From an uncultured cyanobacterium (GTDB lineage: Bacteria > Cyanobacteriota > Cyanobacteriia > PCC-6307 > Cyanobiaceae), in NCBI GenBank assembly GCA_903935205.1, contig CAIZQU010000003.1, positions 1 to 64,000 of the forward strand: a stretch of 64,000 bases of DNA, in the 5' to 3' direction. The notes under the pieces are model-generated. The model was not told where the DNA came from. It saw nothing but the letters and a program-made list of their open reading frames with translations, and did not search any database. The translations under genes and the position numbers were made by a program. Below are positions 46,922 to 56,253 of this stretch, one piece after another (position 1 is the stretch's first letter; each line of letters starts with the position of its first letter).

Positions 46922-48343
46922 ATGTTGCGCGTTGCGGTTGTCGGCGGCGGTCCGAGCGGTTCCTGTGCAGCTGAGGTGCTTGCCAAGGCCGGCATTCAGA
47001 CCTGGTTGTTTGAACGCAAGCTCGATAACGCCAAACCCTGTGGCGGCGCCATTCCGCTGTGCATGGTTTCGGAGTTTGAGCTGCCTGAGTCGATCATTGA
47101 TCGCAAAGTTCGCAATATGAAAATGATTTCCCCCTCCAACCGCGAGGTGGATATCAATCTTGAAAACGCTGATGAATACATTGGCATGTGCCGCCGTGAG
47201 GTGCTCGATGCCTATCTCCGCAACCGCGCCGCCGAGCTTGGCGCCCAACTGATTAATGGCCTTGTTACCCGTATTGATACCGGCACTAATCGCCAGGGTC
47301 CTTACACCCTGACCTACTCGGATTACAGCGAAGGAGAAGCCACCGGTGTGAGCCGCAGCCTCGAAGTGGATGTGATCATCGGTGCCGACGGTGCCAATAG
47401 CCGCGTGGCCAAGGCCATGGACGCGGGCGACTACAACGTTGCCATTGCTTTCCAGGAGCGCATCCGCCTGCCAGCCGAAGAGATGAGCTACTACGAAGAT
47501 CTGGCTGAGATGTATGTGGGAACGGATGTCTCCCCCGACTTCTACGCCTGGGTCTTCCCCAAGTATGACCATGTCGCCGTTGGCACCGGCACCATGCAAC
47601 AGAACCAGGCTCTGATCAAGGACCTGCAAAAAGGCATCCGCCAGAGGGCAGCCAAGCGTCTGCTCAAAGGTGAAGTGATCAAGGTTGAAGCCCATCCGAT
47701 CCCAGAGCACCCCCGCCCCCGCCGCGTGGTCGGTCGGATGGCTCTGGTCGGCGATGCCGCCGGCTATGTGACGAAGAGCTCTGGTGAGGGCATCTACTTC
47801 GCTGCAAAGAGTGGCCGGATGTGCGCTGAAGAAATTGTTGCTGCCAGCAAGAATGGCAGCCTGGTTCCCAGCGAAGCCGACCTCAAAGTCTATCTTAAGA
47901 AGTGGGATCGCAAGTATGGCGCTACCTACAAAGTCCTTGAGATTCTGCAGAATATTTTCTACAGCAACGATGCTGCCCGTGAAGCCTTCGTCGAGATGTG
48001 TGACGACAAGGATGTGCAACGCCTCACCTTCGACAGCTACCTCTACAAACGGGTTGTGGCCATGAACCCCTGGCAACAGCTCAAGCTCACGTTCAAAACC
48101 CTGGCCTCCGTGCTGCGCGGCCAGGCTCTGGCCCCCAGCGGCTACCGGCCTGTCCCCAGCCAGGTCCGCAGCGAGGCGGAGGTGAAGGCCATGGAGCCCT
48201 TCAGCGCGATCCGCGGCGGCATCCGCATCCAGCGCCCTGCCTCGACCACGGCCGCCAACGGCAAGACCAGCGGCGCCAGCGGTTCTGGGGTCGATGGCAG
48301 CAGCGATCCTGAGCGCCAACCGGTTCTCTCCTCTCGCCAGTGA
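46922..48343 (+). CDS. chlP: Geranylgeranyl diphosphate / geranylgeranyl-chlorophyll reductase
   Basis: NADPH-dependent flavoprotein that reduces geranylgeranyl to phytyl for chlorophyll a, tocopherol and phylloquinone; 473 residues. FAD motif LRVAVVGGGPSGSCAAE, then KLDNAKPCGGAIPLCMVSEF, which is diagnostic for ChlP, the second FAD motif IIGADGANSRVAKAM, and LVGDAAGYVTKSSGEGIYFAAKSGRM. The C-terminus ends in a variable Ser/Gly-rich tail. A GTG at 46877 is an alternative start 15 codons upstream. Confidence 0.97.
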   Translation: MLRVAVVGGGPSGSCAAEVLAKAGIQTWLFERKLDNAKPCGGAIPLCMVSEFELPESIIDRKVRNMKMISPSNREVDINLENADEYIGMCRREVLDAYLRNRAAELGAQLINGLVTRIDTGTNRQGPYTLTYSDYSEGEATGVSRSLEVDVIIGADGANSRVAKAMDAGDYNVAIAFQERIRLPAEEMSYYEDLAEMYVGTDVSPDFYAWVFPKYDHVAVGTGTMQQNQALIKDLQKGIRQRAAKRLLKGEVIKVEAHPIPEHPRPRRVVGRMALVGDAAGYVTKSSGEGIYFAAKSGRMCAEEIVAASKNGSLVPSEADLKVYLKKWDRKYGATYKVLEILQNIFYSNDAAREAFVEMCDDKDVQRLTFDSYLYKRVVAMNPWQQLKLTFKTLASVLRGQALAPSGYRPVPSQVRSEAEVKAMEPFSAIRGGIRIQRPASTTAANGKTSGASGSGVDGSSDPERQPVLSSRQ

Positions 48344-48424
48344 GTTCCCCCTGATCGCCACTCCAGACGACGACTCCGTCCCCCCGGTCTGAACCCACCC
48401 CCCTGGGGATGCCTCTCCCGGTTC

Positions 48425-48445
48425 GTGTGGCCATCCTGGCCACAC
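48425..48445 (+). other. Hairpin downstream of chlP
   Basis: GTGTGGCCA and TGGCCACAC form a perfect 9-bp stem with a TCC loop, about 80 bases after the chlP stop. No T-run follows, so if it ends transcription it does so in a non-canonical way; it may instead stabilise the chlP 3' end. Confidence 0.5.
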
Positions 48446-48492
48446 CGACGGAGTCAGATCTGTGTCATTAATCGGCAAACAGCCCATTGGCT

Positions 48493-48609
48493 GTGAGCCC
48501 AACTTTTGCCGCCGCCATCCTCATCGGATCGTTCGCCACTGGCTGGCCGGCCGCCTTCAACATGGCGGCCCCCATTGGTGCGGTCCTGCCACAGGTGTGC
48601 TCAGCTTGA
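48493..48609 (+). CDS. Possible 38-residue hydrophobic peptide
   Basis: A GTG-started frame encodes a small, mostly hydrophobic peptide (SPTFAAAILIGSFATGW...NMAAPIGAVL) with one membrane-length stretch, and ends 9 bases inside the tail of the convergent ABC permease gene. Short membrane peptides are common in photosynthetic complexes, but this does not match any Psb, Psa or Pet subunit I know. There is no ribosome-binding site. It could easily be chance. Confidence 0.2.
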   Translation: MSPTFAAAILIGSFATGWPAAFNMAAPIGAVLPQVCSA

Positions 48610-49410
48610 GGCCGATGTGTAGTGGCGCAGGGCCATCCGCCACAACAGCCTTGAGCAGATCAGGGCCACCAGCGCCAACCCGGCACTGGCGGCACACCAG
48701 AACGGGGTGGTGCGACCCAGCAGGGCCTCGGCGGGAACGTTGGTCAGAAAGGCGATGGGCACAACGGCGGTGAACAGCAGCCGCAGGGCCGGTGGATAGG
48801 CACTGATCGGATAGCGACCCACCCCGACCAGACTGCGCAGCACCTCGGTGGCATTCCAGACCTTGACGAACCAGATGCTTGTGGCCGCCAGGATGAACCA
48901 TAGACTGTAAAGAATTGCCACGCCACAGGCCCACAGCAGCAGGGCTGCCAGCACACCTCCTGGCCCAGGTCGGGCACCGGATCGGACCAGCCCCACCAGA
49001 ACCAATCCGAAGCCCAGAGCCATCTCCGGCATGCCCCAGGGGGACCAGTTGCGCAGCGACACCCAGAACTGGCTGTCGATGGGCTTCAGCAGCACAAAAT
49101 CCAGGGATCCGTTCTGAACCTGTTTCACCAGCTCACCCAGATTGGGTCGCAACAGGGTGCTGGAGAACCCATCAAGAAAGGTGGATAAACCCAACACCAC
49201 CAGGGCCTCCTCCCAGCTCCAACCGCCCAGCCGCTGACCGTGGGCGTAGAAGAGCGACAACGTGAACAGACCTCCCGCCAGTGTGGCGATGCTGGCCACG
49301 ACTTCGATGATCAGATTCAACTGATACTCCATCTGGGCCGCCAGCGATACCGACCAGAAGCGCAGCAAACTCAGCCCGTAGCGTCCCAGCCCCCTGCGTC
49401 GGTCCATCAT
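48601..49410 (-). CDS. ABC-2 type transporter permease (DUF990-like), second subunit
   Basis: A 269-residue protein with about six membrane helices and no soluble domain. RYGLSLLRFWSVSLAAQMEYQLNLIIEV at the N-terminus and GLSTFLDGFSSTLLRPNLGELVKQVQNGSLDFVLLKPIDSQF are typical of the ABC-2 permease family formerly DUF990. The start overlaps the stop of the first permease by 4 bases. Together with the neighbouring permease and ATPase it forms a complete exporter with unknown substrate. Confidence 0.82.
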   Translation of the reverse strand: MMDRRRGLGRYGLSLLRFWSVSLAAQMEYQLNLIIEVVASIATLAGGLFTLSLFYAHGQRLGGWSWEEALVVLGLSTFLDGFSSTLLRPNLGELVKQVQNGSLDFVLLKPIDSQFWVSLRNWSPWGMPEMALGFGLVLVGLVRSGARPGPGGVLAALLLWACGVAILYSLWFILAATSIWFVKVWNATEVLRSLVGVGRYPISAYPPALRLLFTAVVPIAFLTNVPAEALLGRTTPFWCAASAGLALVALICSRLLWRMALRHYTSASS

Positions 49411-50258
49411 GCCCCCAATGCAGCGTAGCGTCGCACTCCTGCCCTCCAGAGCAGCAGATTCAGGGGCAGCAGCAATGCCAACCAGCCGAACAGATTGAGA
49501 AAGGCTGGGCCGATCGCGATCGGCCCACCAGCGGCAAGTTGGGCCGGTAGATAGATGATCGCTGGAAAAGGGGTATGCAGAGCAACGGCGCGCAGGGGCT
49601 CAGGGAACAGCTCCAGTGGCGCCAGCAGACCAGAGAGAAAGAGTTGGGGAATCGCCTGCAATCTCTCCAAGGCACTGACCCGCTCGTTCCAGAAACAGAG
49701 CATCGTGATCGCATACTGCATCAGAAAGTTCAAGCAGAAGCCAAGATGCAGGGCCAACAGCGCCAGCAGCAACCGCATCGGATCCAACGGCGGCGCCGCT
49801 GCGGGTACCGCCGCCACGAACAGCAGAACCATGGCGGCCACCAGTGGCAGGCGGGTGGCCTGTTCGGCCAGATGGGCGGCCCAGTAGCGCCAGGCCAGGG
49901 GCAGGGGTTGAAGCAGGAGTGGTGATAATCGTCCGAGCAGATTGTCCTCCTCGAAGGCATAGATCACCCAGACCACCGTGAACTGTCGTGCCACCAGAGC
50001 CGCCAGGAAATAGCGCGCAAACTGCTGGGGATTCACCCCCGCCGCAGCACCGGCGGGGGCGCCGCTCCAGACGGCGTACATCAGCAGCGGCATCACGCCA
50101 CTCAGAGCCCAGAGCACGATCTCTGCCCGGAATTCGACCATCAGGGCGTACTGGCTGACCAACAGGGTGCGGGCGATGCGCAGGGGGGAACGCCGCATCG
50201 GGATCCGCTGGAGCGGCCTGGTGGTGGGCTCCGGAGCAGGGGACCTCTGATGGTTCAT
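49407..50258 (-). CDS. ABC-2 type transporter permease, first subunit
   Basis: A 283-residue membrane protein with about six helices. After a ~20-residue basic N-terminus comes IARTLLVSQYALMVEFRAEIVLWALSGVMPLLMYAVW, then LARQFTVVW-like and EEDNLLGRLSPLLLQPLPLAWRYWAAHL, matching the family pattern where 'LL.PL' precedes a helix. It overlaps the ATPase gene by 4 bases upstream and the second permease by 4 bases downstream. Confidence 0.82.
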   Translation of the reverse strand: MNHQRSPAPEPTTRPLQRIPMRRSPLRIARTLLVSQYALMVEFRAEIVLWALSGVMPLLMYAVWSGAPAGAAAGVNPQQFARYFLAALVARQFTVVWVIYAFEEDNLLGRLSPLLLQPLPLAWRYWAAHLAEQATRLPLVAAMVLLFVAAVPAAAPPLDPMRLLLALLALHLGFCLNFLMQYAITMLCFWNERVSALERLQAIPQLFLSGLLAPLELFPEPLRAVALHTPFPAIIYLPAQLAAGGPIAIGPAFLNLFGWLALLLPLNLLLWRAGVRRYAALGA

Positions 50259-51244
50259 GGCGCCACCGCCGCCGGAGTCTGAAACAGCCGACCGATGGTC
50301 TGCTCCAGGGGCGGCTCCCGCACCTCCAGATCGAGCACGGGCAACTCGGCCAGCAGTTGTCCCACCACCGCCGTGAGACGGGCCCGTTCCACCAGCAGCA
50401 CCACCTCACACCCCTGGCAGCGCTCGATCTCGCCATAGATGGCAAAGCGCTCCGCCGGCAGCGGCTCCGCCAAGGCCAGGCTGACCTCTCGCCAGGGCGC
50501 CAGGCGTTGACTGAGGCCCTCCAGGCTGCCGTCGTGGAACAGGGTGCCGCCATGGATCAGCAGCACCCGGGGGCAGAGGGCGGTGATGTCACCCATGTAG
50601 TGGCTGGTCAGCAGCACGGTGGCACCCGTGCGGCGGTTGTAATCCGCCAGAAAGGAGCGAACGGCGGCCTGGGCGTTGACATCCAGGCCGAGGGTCGGCT
50701 CATCCAGAAACAGCACCGAGGGCTGATGGAGCAACGCCGCCAGCAGCTCCGCCTTCATCCGTTGCCCGAGGGATAACTTGCGCACCGGCCGACGCAGCTC
50801 CGGTCCGAGCTCCAGCATCTCCGCCAGCTCGTCGATGCGGCGCCGGGCCTCGCCATCGGGTATCCCATAGACGGCGGCGTTGACCGCCAGGGAGTCGAGG
50901 GGCGGCAGATCCCAGATCAGCTGTTGCTTCTGACCCATCACCAGGGTGATCGCCCCGAGAAAGTCCGGCTCCCGGCGATACGGCTGGTGGCCCGCCACCG
51001 AGACCCTGCCACGGGTGGGATGGATCAGACCACTGAGCATCTTCAGGGTGGTGGTCTTGCCAGCGCCATTCGGGCCAAGGAATCCGACCATCTCCCCCGG
51101 CTCGATCGAGAAGCTGAGCTGATCGACCGCCGTGATCAGGCGCTCGCGGCGATGCAGGAAATGGCGAAGGGTGCCCACCAGACCAGGCTGCTTATCAGCC
51201 ACCCGAAAGGTGCGCCCCAGCTCCTCAACACGAACGATGGCCAT
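50255..51244 (-). CDS. ABC transporter ATP-binding protein
   Basis: A 329-residue ATPase of the drug/polysaccharide-export type. Walker A GFLGPNGAGKTTTLKML (~54-70), signature KLSLGQRMKAELLAALLHQP (LSLGQ), Walker B VLFLDEPTLGLDVNAQ, H-loop VLLTSHYMGDI. A ~75-residue C-terminal extension (LVERARLTAVVGQLLAELPVLDLEV) is typical of this subgroup. First gene of the three-gene exporter, it begins 8 bases past the glyS stop, so it probably shares the glyS transcript. Confidence 0.92.
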   Translation of the reverse strand: MAIVRVEELGRTFRVADKQPGLVGTLRHFLHRRERLITAVDQLSFSIEPGEMVGFLGPNGAGKTTTLKMLSGLIHPTRGRVSVAGHQPYRREPDFLGAITLVMGQKQQLIWDLPPLDSLAVNAAVYGIPDGEARRRIDELAEMLELGPELRRPVRKLSLGQRMKAELLAALLHQPSVLFLDEPTLGLDVNAQAAVRSFLADYNRRTGATVLLTSHYMGDITALCPRVLLIHGGTLFHDGSLEGLSQRLAPWREVSLALAEPLPAERFAIYGEIERCQGCEVVLLVERARLTAVVGQLLAELPVLDLEVREPPLEQTIGRLFQTPAAVAP

Positions 51245-51252
51245 CGCGACGC

Positions 51253-53505
51253 TCAGCCGCTGAGCCGACTGAAATCGGCCAGCACCATGGCCTGGTTGCG
51301 CAACACCGCGAGCAGCCTGAGCCGATTGGCCCGCACCCCAGCATCCTCCGCCATCACCAGCACGCTGCCGGGTCCGTCGAAGAACGCGGCCAGGGTCCCG
51401 GCGCTGTCGGCCAGACTGCGGGCCAGCAGGGCGTAGCGGCGGTCGTGCTGAGGGCTGCCCGGCGCGACGGGCGGCGTCTCGGCCAGGGAGGCGGCGGAGG
51501 GGGCCGAAGGAGCAACAGCCAGTGCATCCGAAGCACGACCGCTGGCAATCGGCTCCAGACGCCGCAGCACCGCCAGCATCGCCGCCTCCGACTCCTTCTC
51601 AAACAACGCGGCGTTCACCACGCCCTCGGGACTGAGCACCCCCGACTCCAGATCACTCTTCTCGGCCAGGCGAGCAGCCCGCTGCACCACCTCCTGCACG
51701 GCGGCCAGCTCCCCGTCCCGCCGAAGGCTCTGCAACAGGCGGCAGCGGTTGCGGGCATCGGAGGGATCCTCCAGGACCCGTTGCAGTGCCAGTCCCTCCC
51801 CCGCGACCGCCTGCACCAGATCGGGGGCGAACCCCTCCTCCTCAAGCAGGCTCTGCAGGCGCTGGCGCAGAAACTCGGCCAGCTCGGCCGCCAGGGTGTG
51901 GGGATCGATCCTGTGATGGGGCAGCAACTCAGCCCAGTGGCGGCAAGCGCGCTCCAGAAGGGCCGGCAGGTCAAGCGGCCAGCCGCGCTCCTGCAGGATC
52001 AGCAGCAGGCCATTGCCGGCCCGGCGCAGGGCATAGGGATCGGAGGAGCCGCTGGGGCGCTCCCCCTTGGCGAAGATGCTGAGCAGCAGTTCCAGGCGCT
52101 CCGCCAGGGCCACGACAGCACCGGGGTCGGAGGATGGCAGGGCATCGCCAGCTCCGCGGGGCAGGTAGTGCTCCAGCACCGCCAGGGCCACGGGGCGGGG
52201 CTCCCCCTCGGCGAGCAGATACTTGCCCCCCATCACCCCCTGCAACTCGGGGAACTCGCCCACCATCTGGCTGACCAGATCGTGTTTGCAGAGATGGGCC
52301 GCCCGACGGGCGTGATTCCGATCCGCCTCGACCAGGGGCAACCGTTCCAGCAGCGCATCGGTGCACCATTCGAGCCGGTCCACCCGGTCGCGGAGGCTGC
52401 CGAGTCCCTCGGCAAAGGTGACCCGATCGAGCTGGTCGCGGCGATCGATGCTGGCCACAGACCGATCGGCCTGCAGGAAGAAGGCGGCATCGGCCAGGCG
52501 AGCCCGAAGCACCCGCTCGTTGCCGCGGCGGATCGTGGCCGCAGCCTCCGGATGGCCATCGGCCACCACCAAAAAGCGCGACAACAGCTGGGCGTGGGAA
52601 TCGAGGGCCAGGGGATCGGCTGGGGCGTCGAGCCGCAGCAGGGGCACATAGCGCTGGTGGACGCGCATCACGGTGCAGAGCAACTCCGGCGGCAGGGCCA
52701 GGAAGGGCTCGTCGATGCCTCCCTCAAGCAGCTGGGGCGATTCCACCAGATCCACCAATTCGGCGAACAGGGTCTCGGGCAGGTCCGGGGCGGCGGCCGC
52801 CGCCGCCGCTGCCGCCTCGATGGCGGCACGGATGGAGGCCGCACGCTCCTGGCGGTCCACCTGGACAGCGGCGGCGGCGAGGGCGGGACCATAGGCCTCC
52901 GCGCTGGCGATCGGCAGGGGTTCAGGCCGCAGACGGTGGCCACGGCTGAGGCGACCGCTGGCCACAGGGGGATCGCAATCGTCCAGGGCGATCGGCACGA
53001 TCCGATCATCGAGCAGGGCCACCAACCAGCGCACCGGCCGGCTGAAGCGGCTCTCACCAGCGCCCCAACGCATGAAGCGCCGCCCCTGCAGGCCCAGGAT
53101 CCAGGCCGGCGCCAGCTCGGACAACACCGCTTCCGCCGGGCGCCCCGGCTGCTGGATCGTGGCAAACACGAAGGGACCCTTCTCGGTGTCGCGCACCTCA
53201 AGGCTGGAGGGGTCGACACCGCAACGGCGGGCAAACCCTTCAGCGGCACCGGTGGGCTTGCCGCCCTGAAACGCCTGCTGGGCTGGTGGTCCCTTGCGCT
53301 CCTCGCGGCGATCCGGCTGACGGGTCGGCAGATCGAGCAGCCGCAGCACCAGACGGCGGGGCGTGCCGTCAACCCGGATGGCAGACGGACGGAGGCATGC
53401 GGCGTCCAGATCCTTCGCCACCCTGTCGCGGAGCTGGGTGAGGGCATCCGCGGCGAAATCGGCGGGTAGCTCCTCGGTGCCGATCTCAAGCAGAAACGTG
53501 GCCAT
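51253..53505 (-). CDS. glyS: Glycine--tRNA ligase beta subunit
   Basis: Beta subunit of the alpha2-beta2 bacterial GlyRS, 750 residues. N-terminus MATFLLEIGTEELPADF, RRLVLRLLDLP, GRRFMRWG, FSRPVRWLVALLDDRIVP, VMRVHQRYVPLL, LSRFLVVADG, RVLRARLADAAFFLQAD, QMVGEFPELQGVMGGKYLL, and the anticodon-binding DALR-like C-terminus ending VLADFSRLSG. Alanine-rich insertions (e.g. near residue 235) reflect local GC bias. glyQ is not in the window. The start at 53505 is the family N-terminus; divergent from sir. Confidence 0.97.
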   Translation of the reverse strand: MATFLLEIGTEELPADFAADALTQLRDRVAKDLDAACLRPSAIRVDGTPRRLVLRLLDLPTRQPDRREERKGPPAQQAFQGGKPTGAAEGFARRCGVDPSSLEVRDTEKGPFVFATIQQPGRPAEAVLSELAPAWILGLQGRRFMRWGAGESRFSRPVRWLVALLDDRIVPIALDDCDPPVASGRLSRGHRLRPEPLPIASAEAYGPALAAAAVQVDRQERAASIRAAIEAAAAAAAAAPDLPETLFAELVDLVESPQLLEGGIDEPFLALPPELLCTVMRVHQRYVPLLRLDAPADPLALDSHAQLLSRFLVVADGHPEAAATIRRGNERVLRARLADAAFFLQADRSVASIDRRDQLDRVTFAEGLGSLRDRVDRLEWCTDALLERLPLVEADRNHARRAAHLCKHDLVSQMVGEFPELQGVMGGKYLLAEGEPRPVALAVLEHYLPRGAGDALPSSDPGAVVALAERLELLLSIFAKGERPSGSSDPYALRRAGNGLLLILQERGWPLDLPALLERACRHWAELLPHHRIDPHTLAAELAEFLRQRLQSLLEEEGFAPDLVQAVAGEGLALQRVLEDPSDARNRCRLLQSLRRDGELAAVQEVVQRAARLAEKSDLESGVLSPEGVVNAALFEKESEAAMLAVLRRLEPIASGRASDALAVAPSAPSAASLAETPPVAPGSPQHDRRYALLARSLADSAGTLAAFFDGPGSVLVMAEDAGVRANRLRLLAVLRNQAMVLADFSRLSG

Positions 53506-53628
53506 GGACGCGGGGGCTCGGGGGTCGGGATGCCTGTCGAAACTGTATTGAAGAGCTGGCAAGCCGCCCTGGGGCTTCCGCGTCGTTGGGCGTTCGCTAG
53601 GTTCGGGCTCTGCAGCGACGCTTCGCGC

Positions 53629-55434
53629 ATGGGTCCCTCCAGGGTCACCGACCGCGCCAATACCGATGGGCACCCACCCGCCGGCCTGGCCGCGGAGGAA
53701 GGTGCCACAACTTCGTCCAAACCACCGAGCCGCTTCGAGCAGCTCAAGGCCGGCAGTGATCACCTTCGGGAACCGCTGCGCAGCGAACTGGCCAACGAAT
53801 TGCGATCGTTCAGCGAATCGGCGGTTCAGATCCTCAAGTTTCACGGCAGCTACCAACAGGACAACCGCGACAACCGCCGCAAAGGCCAGGAGAAGGACTG
53901 GCAGATGATGCTGCGGCTCCGCTCCCCCGGCGGCCGCATCCCGGTTCCCCTCTATCTGGCCCTCGACGGCCTTGCCGACCGCTTCGGCAACGGAAGCCTG
54001 CGCGCCACCACCCGTCAGGCCTTCCAGATCCACGGCGTCGCCAAGGCCGACCTCCAGGAGGTGATCGGCACGATCGTGCGGGCGATGGGCTCCACCCTGG
54101 CGGCCTGTGGCGACATCAACCGCAATGTGATGGCCCCGGCGGCACCGTTCAGCGGTGGCGGCTACCCGGCGGCACGACGACTGGCGGATCAGATCGCCGA
54201 TCTGCTCACACCCCAGGCGGCGATGGGCTCCTACCTGGATCTCTGGGTCGACGGTGACCTGAGCTACCGGATCCGCCCCAGCGGCGCCGTGCGCCAGGTG
54301 ATGGCACGACAGGCCGAAGGCCATGTCTTCAGCGGCGATCCCGAGGAGCCCCTCTATGGCGGCACCTACCTCCCCCGCAAGTTCAAGGTGGCGGTCACGG
54401 TGCCCGGTGACAACGCCGTCGACCTGCTCACCCAGGATGTCGGCCTGGTCCTGTTCACCGATCCCAACGGCCGGGAGCGGGGCTGCAACGTGTATGTGGG
54501 TGGCGGCATGGGCCGCACCCATAACAAAGACGAAACCTTTGCCCGCTGTGCCGATCCCCTGGGCTACGTCGAGGCACCTCACATCCTCGACCTGCTTCAG
54601 GCAATCGTGGCCCTCCAGCGCGATCACGGCGACCGCGACCAGCGCCGCCATGCGCGGATGAAATACCTGATCCACGACCGCGGCATCGCCTGGTTCCGCC
54701 AGGAGCTGAAGCGCTATTTCCCCCACCCGATCCGCCAACTGCGCGACGAACCGCGCCCCAGCCTGCACGACTATCTCGGCTGGCATCGCCAGGGTGATGG
54801 CCTCTGGTTTGTCGGCCTGCCCCTGCTCTGCGGTCGGCTTGCCGGAGAGACCAAGACGAATCTGCGGCGCCTGATCGAGACCTACCAGCTGGAGGTGCGG
54901 CTGACCCCCAACCAGGATCTGCTGCTCTGCAACATCGGAGCCCCCCAGCGCAGCTCCCTGCGGCGTGAACTGGCCGCCATCGGTTTCGACGCCCCCGAAA
55001 CCACAACACCGCTGACTCGCCACGCCATCGCCTGTCCGGCCCTGCCCACCTGTGGCCTGGCCATCACCGAATCCGAGCGGATCCTGCCCTCGGTGCTGGA
55101 GCGGCTTGAGCAGCGGATGGCGACCTTGGGGATCGCTCGGCCCCTGCTGGTGCGGATGACGGGCTGCCCGAACGGCTGCGCCCGCCCCTACATGGCCGAG
55201 ATCGGTCTGGTGGGAAGCGGTGTCGACGAATACCAGCTCTGGCTCGGGGGTACCCCGGGCCTCACCCGCCTGGCCCGGCCCTTCCTGCAGCGCCTGCCGC
55301 TCGCCCAGCTCGAGGACACCCTGGAACCCCTGTTCTGCGCCTGGCGGGATCAGGGGGGCCGCCGCAGCTTCGGGGCGTTCATCAACAGCCTCGGCGACGA
55401 CCAGGTCGCGGCTCTACTGGCCACCGCGGCCTGA
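53629..55434 (+). CDS. sir: Ferredoxin-dependent sulfite reductase
   Basis: Siroheme/[4Fe-4S] enzyme reducing sulfite to sulfide for cysteine synthesis, 601 residues. After a ~35-residue variable lead come FERR-type repeats with FHGSYQQDNRD, RLRSPGGRIPVPLYLALDGLADRFGNGSLRATTRQAFQIHG and CGDINRNVMAPAAP. The cluster ligands are in ACPALPTCGLAITESER (~465) and MTGCPNGCARPYMAEIG (~510). The pattern (no flavoprotein partner, plant-like) indicates ferredoxin as donor. Its last 21 bases overlap the convergent dipeptidase gene. Confidence 0.95.
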   Translation: MGPSRVTDRANTDGHPPAGLAAEEGATTSSKPPSRFEQLKAGSDHLREPLRSELANELRSFSESAVQILKFHGSYQQDNRDNRRKGQEKDWQMMLRLRSPGGRIPVPLYLALDGLADRFGNGSLRATTRQAFQIHGVAKADLQEVIGTIVRAMGSTLAACGDINRNVMAPAAPFSGGGYPAARRLADQIADLLTPQAAMGSYLDLWVDGDLSYRIRPSGAVRQVMARQAEGHVFSGDPEEPLYGGTYLPRKFKVAVTVPGDNAVDLLTQDVGLVLFTDPNGRERGCNVYVGGGMGRTHNKDETFARCADPLGYVEAPHILDLLQAIVALQRDHGDRDQRRHARMKYLIHDRGIAWFRQELKRYFPHPIRQLRDEPRPSLHDYLGWHRQGDGLWFVGLPLLCGRLAGETKTNLRRLIETYQLEVRLTPNQDLLLCNIGAPQRSSLRRELAAIGFDAPETTTPLTRHAIACPALPTCGLAITESERILPSVLERLEQRMATLGIARPLLVRMTGCPNGCARPYMAEIGLVGSGVDEYQLWLGGTPGLTRLARPFLQRLPLAQLEDTLEPLFCAWRDQGGRRSFGAFINSLGDDQVAALLATAA

Positions 55435-56253
55435 GCCCCCACCCTCAGCCCGACCGCCTGAATCCTCCCCCGCCTCAACCCCGTACCGCCCGTAATGGGC
55501 CCGGGGTTCCCCCCGCTGCCAGGCCCAGAGCTGATCGCCGTGGCTGAAGTGCCACCATTCATTGGGATGACGGGCGAAGCCGGCCGCCGCCATGGCGGCT
55601 CCCATCCGTTCGCGGCGCTGGTGCCACAGGGCCGCCTCGGAGCACGGATCGGCCATGGCGGCGGCGGCGTAGTGGGCGGGCTCGGACACCGCCCCGATGG
55701 CGTCGATCGCTCCCCCCATCGCCAGCGGCCTGCCATCCGGCTCAGCCAGGGTGAGGTCCACGGCCGCGCCGGTGCTGTGGGGGGGCGGCGTGGCCGGATC
55801 AAGGCTGGGTTCAGCCCAGAACCGCGCCACCTCCCGGCGCAGCTCCGCCATCAGGGCCGGATCGGCACCATCCGGCGTGATGCCCCGTCGACGGCATTCC
55901 TCTGCGGTGGCGTGGGCCACCATGAAGCCCTGAACGGCCACGGGCCTCCAGGCATCGAACACCGCCAGCCGGCAGGGCTGGTGGGAATCGGCCCGCAGGG
56001 CCCGATCGGCGCGCAGCAGACGCTCGATCACACCGGAGCGCAGCCGGAATGGACTGGCCCCTGCTCCGTAGGGGGCACCGAGGCTGACGTAGGGATGGGG
56101 CCCCAGCCGCAGCAGCTGGGGCGGTAGCTCCAGGAGCGGCTCGCCGCAATCGAAGATCGGCACCGGGCTCCAGGGTCTGGGCAGGGGCATCGCGGCGGTT
56201 GGCTGCAGAGAGAGGACCCCAGCCTGCTCCCGGGCCCGCCCCCAGGTGCCCAT
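55414..56253 (-). CDS. D-alanyl-D-alanine dipeptidase, VanX/M15D type
   Basis: A 279-residue zinc dipeptidase family member. LAVFDAWRPVAVQGFMV carries the conserved Arg, PHSTGAAVDLTLAEPDG supplies the His and Asp ligands, and NEWWHFSHGDQLWAWQRG the Glu and third His, so the active site looks complete. It likely hydrolyses D-Ala-D-Ala in peptidoglycan recycling rather than vancomycin resistance. No signal peptide is seen. ATG at 56253 shares one base with the recG stop; an ATG at 56190, just before the conserved RPW segment, is equally possible. The Gly-rich C-terminus overlaps sir. Confidence 0.85.
   Translation of the reverse strand: MGTWGRAREQAGVLSLQPTAAMPLPRPWSPVPIFDCGEPLLELPPQLLRLGPHPYVSLGAPYGAGASPFRLRSGVIERLLRADRALRADSHQPCRLAVFDAWRPVAVQGFMVAHATAEECRRRGITPDGADPALMAELRREVARFWAEPSLDPATPPPHSTGAAVDLTLAEPDGRPLAMGGAIDAIGAVSEPAHYAAAAMADPCSEAALWHQRRERMGAAMAAAGFARHPNEWWHFSHGDQLWAWQRGEPRAHYGRYGVEAGEDSGGRAEGGGSGRGGQ

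Noticed and set aside
51445-53469. Long plus-strand frame antisense to glyS
   Set aside because: Shadow of glyS: no domains, composition dictated by the third-codon GC of the real gene.
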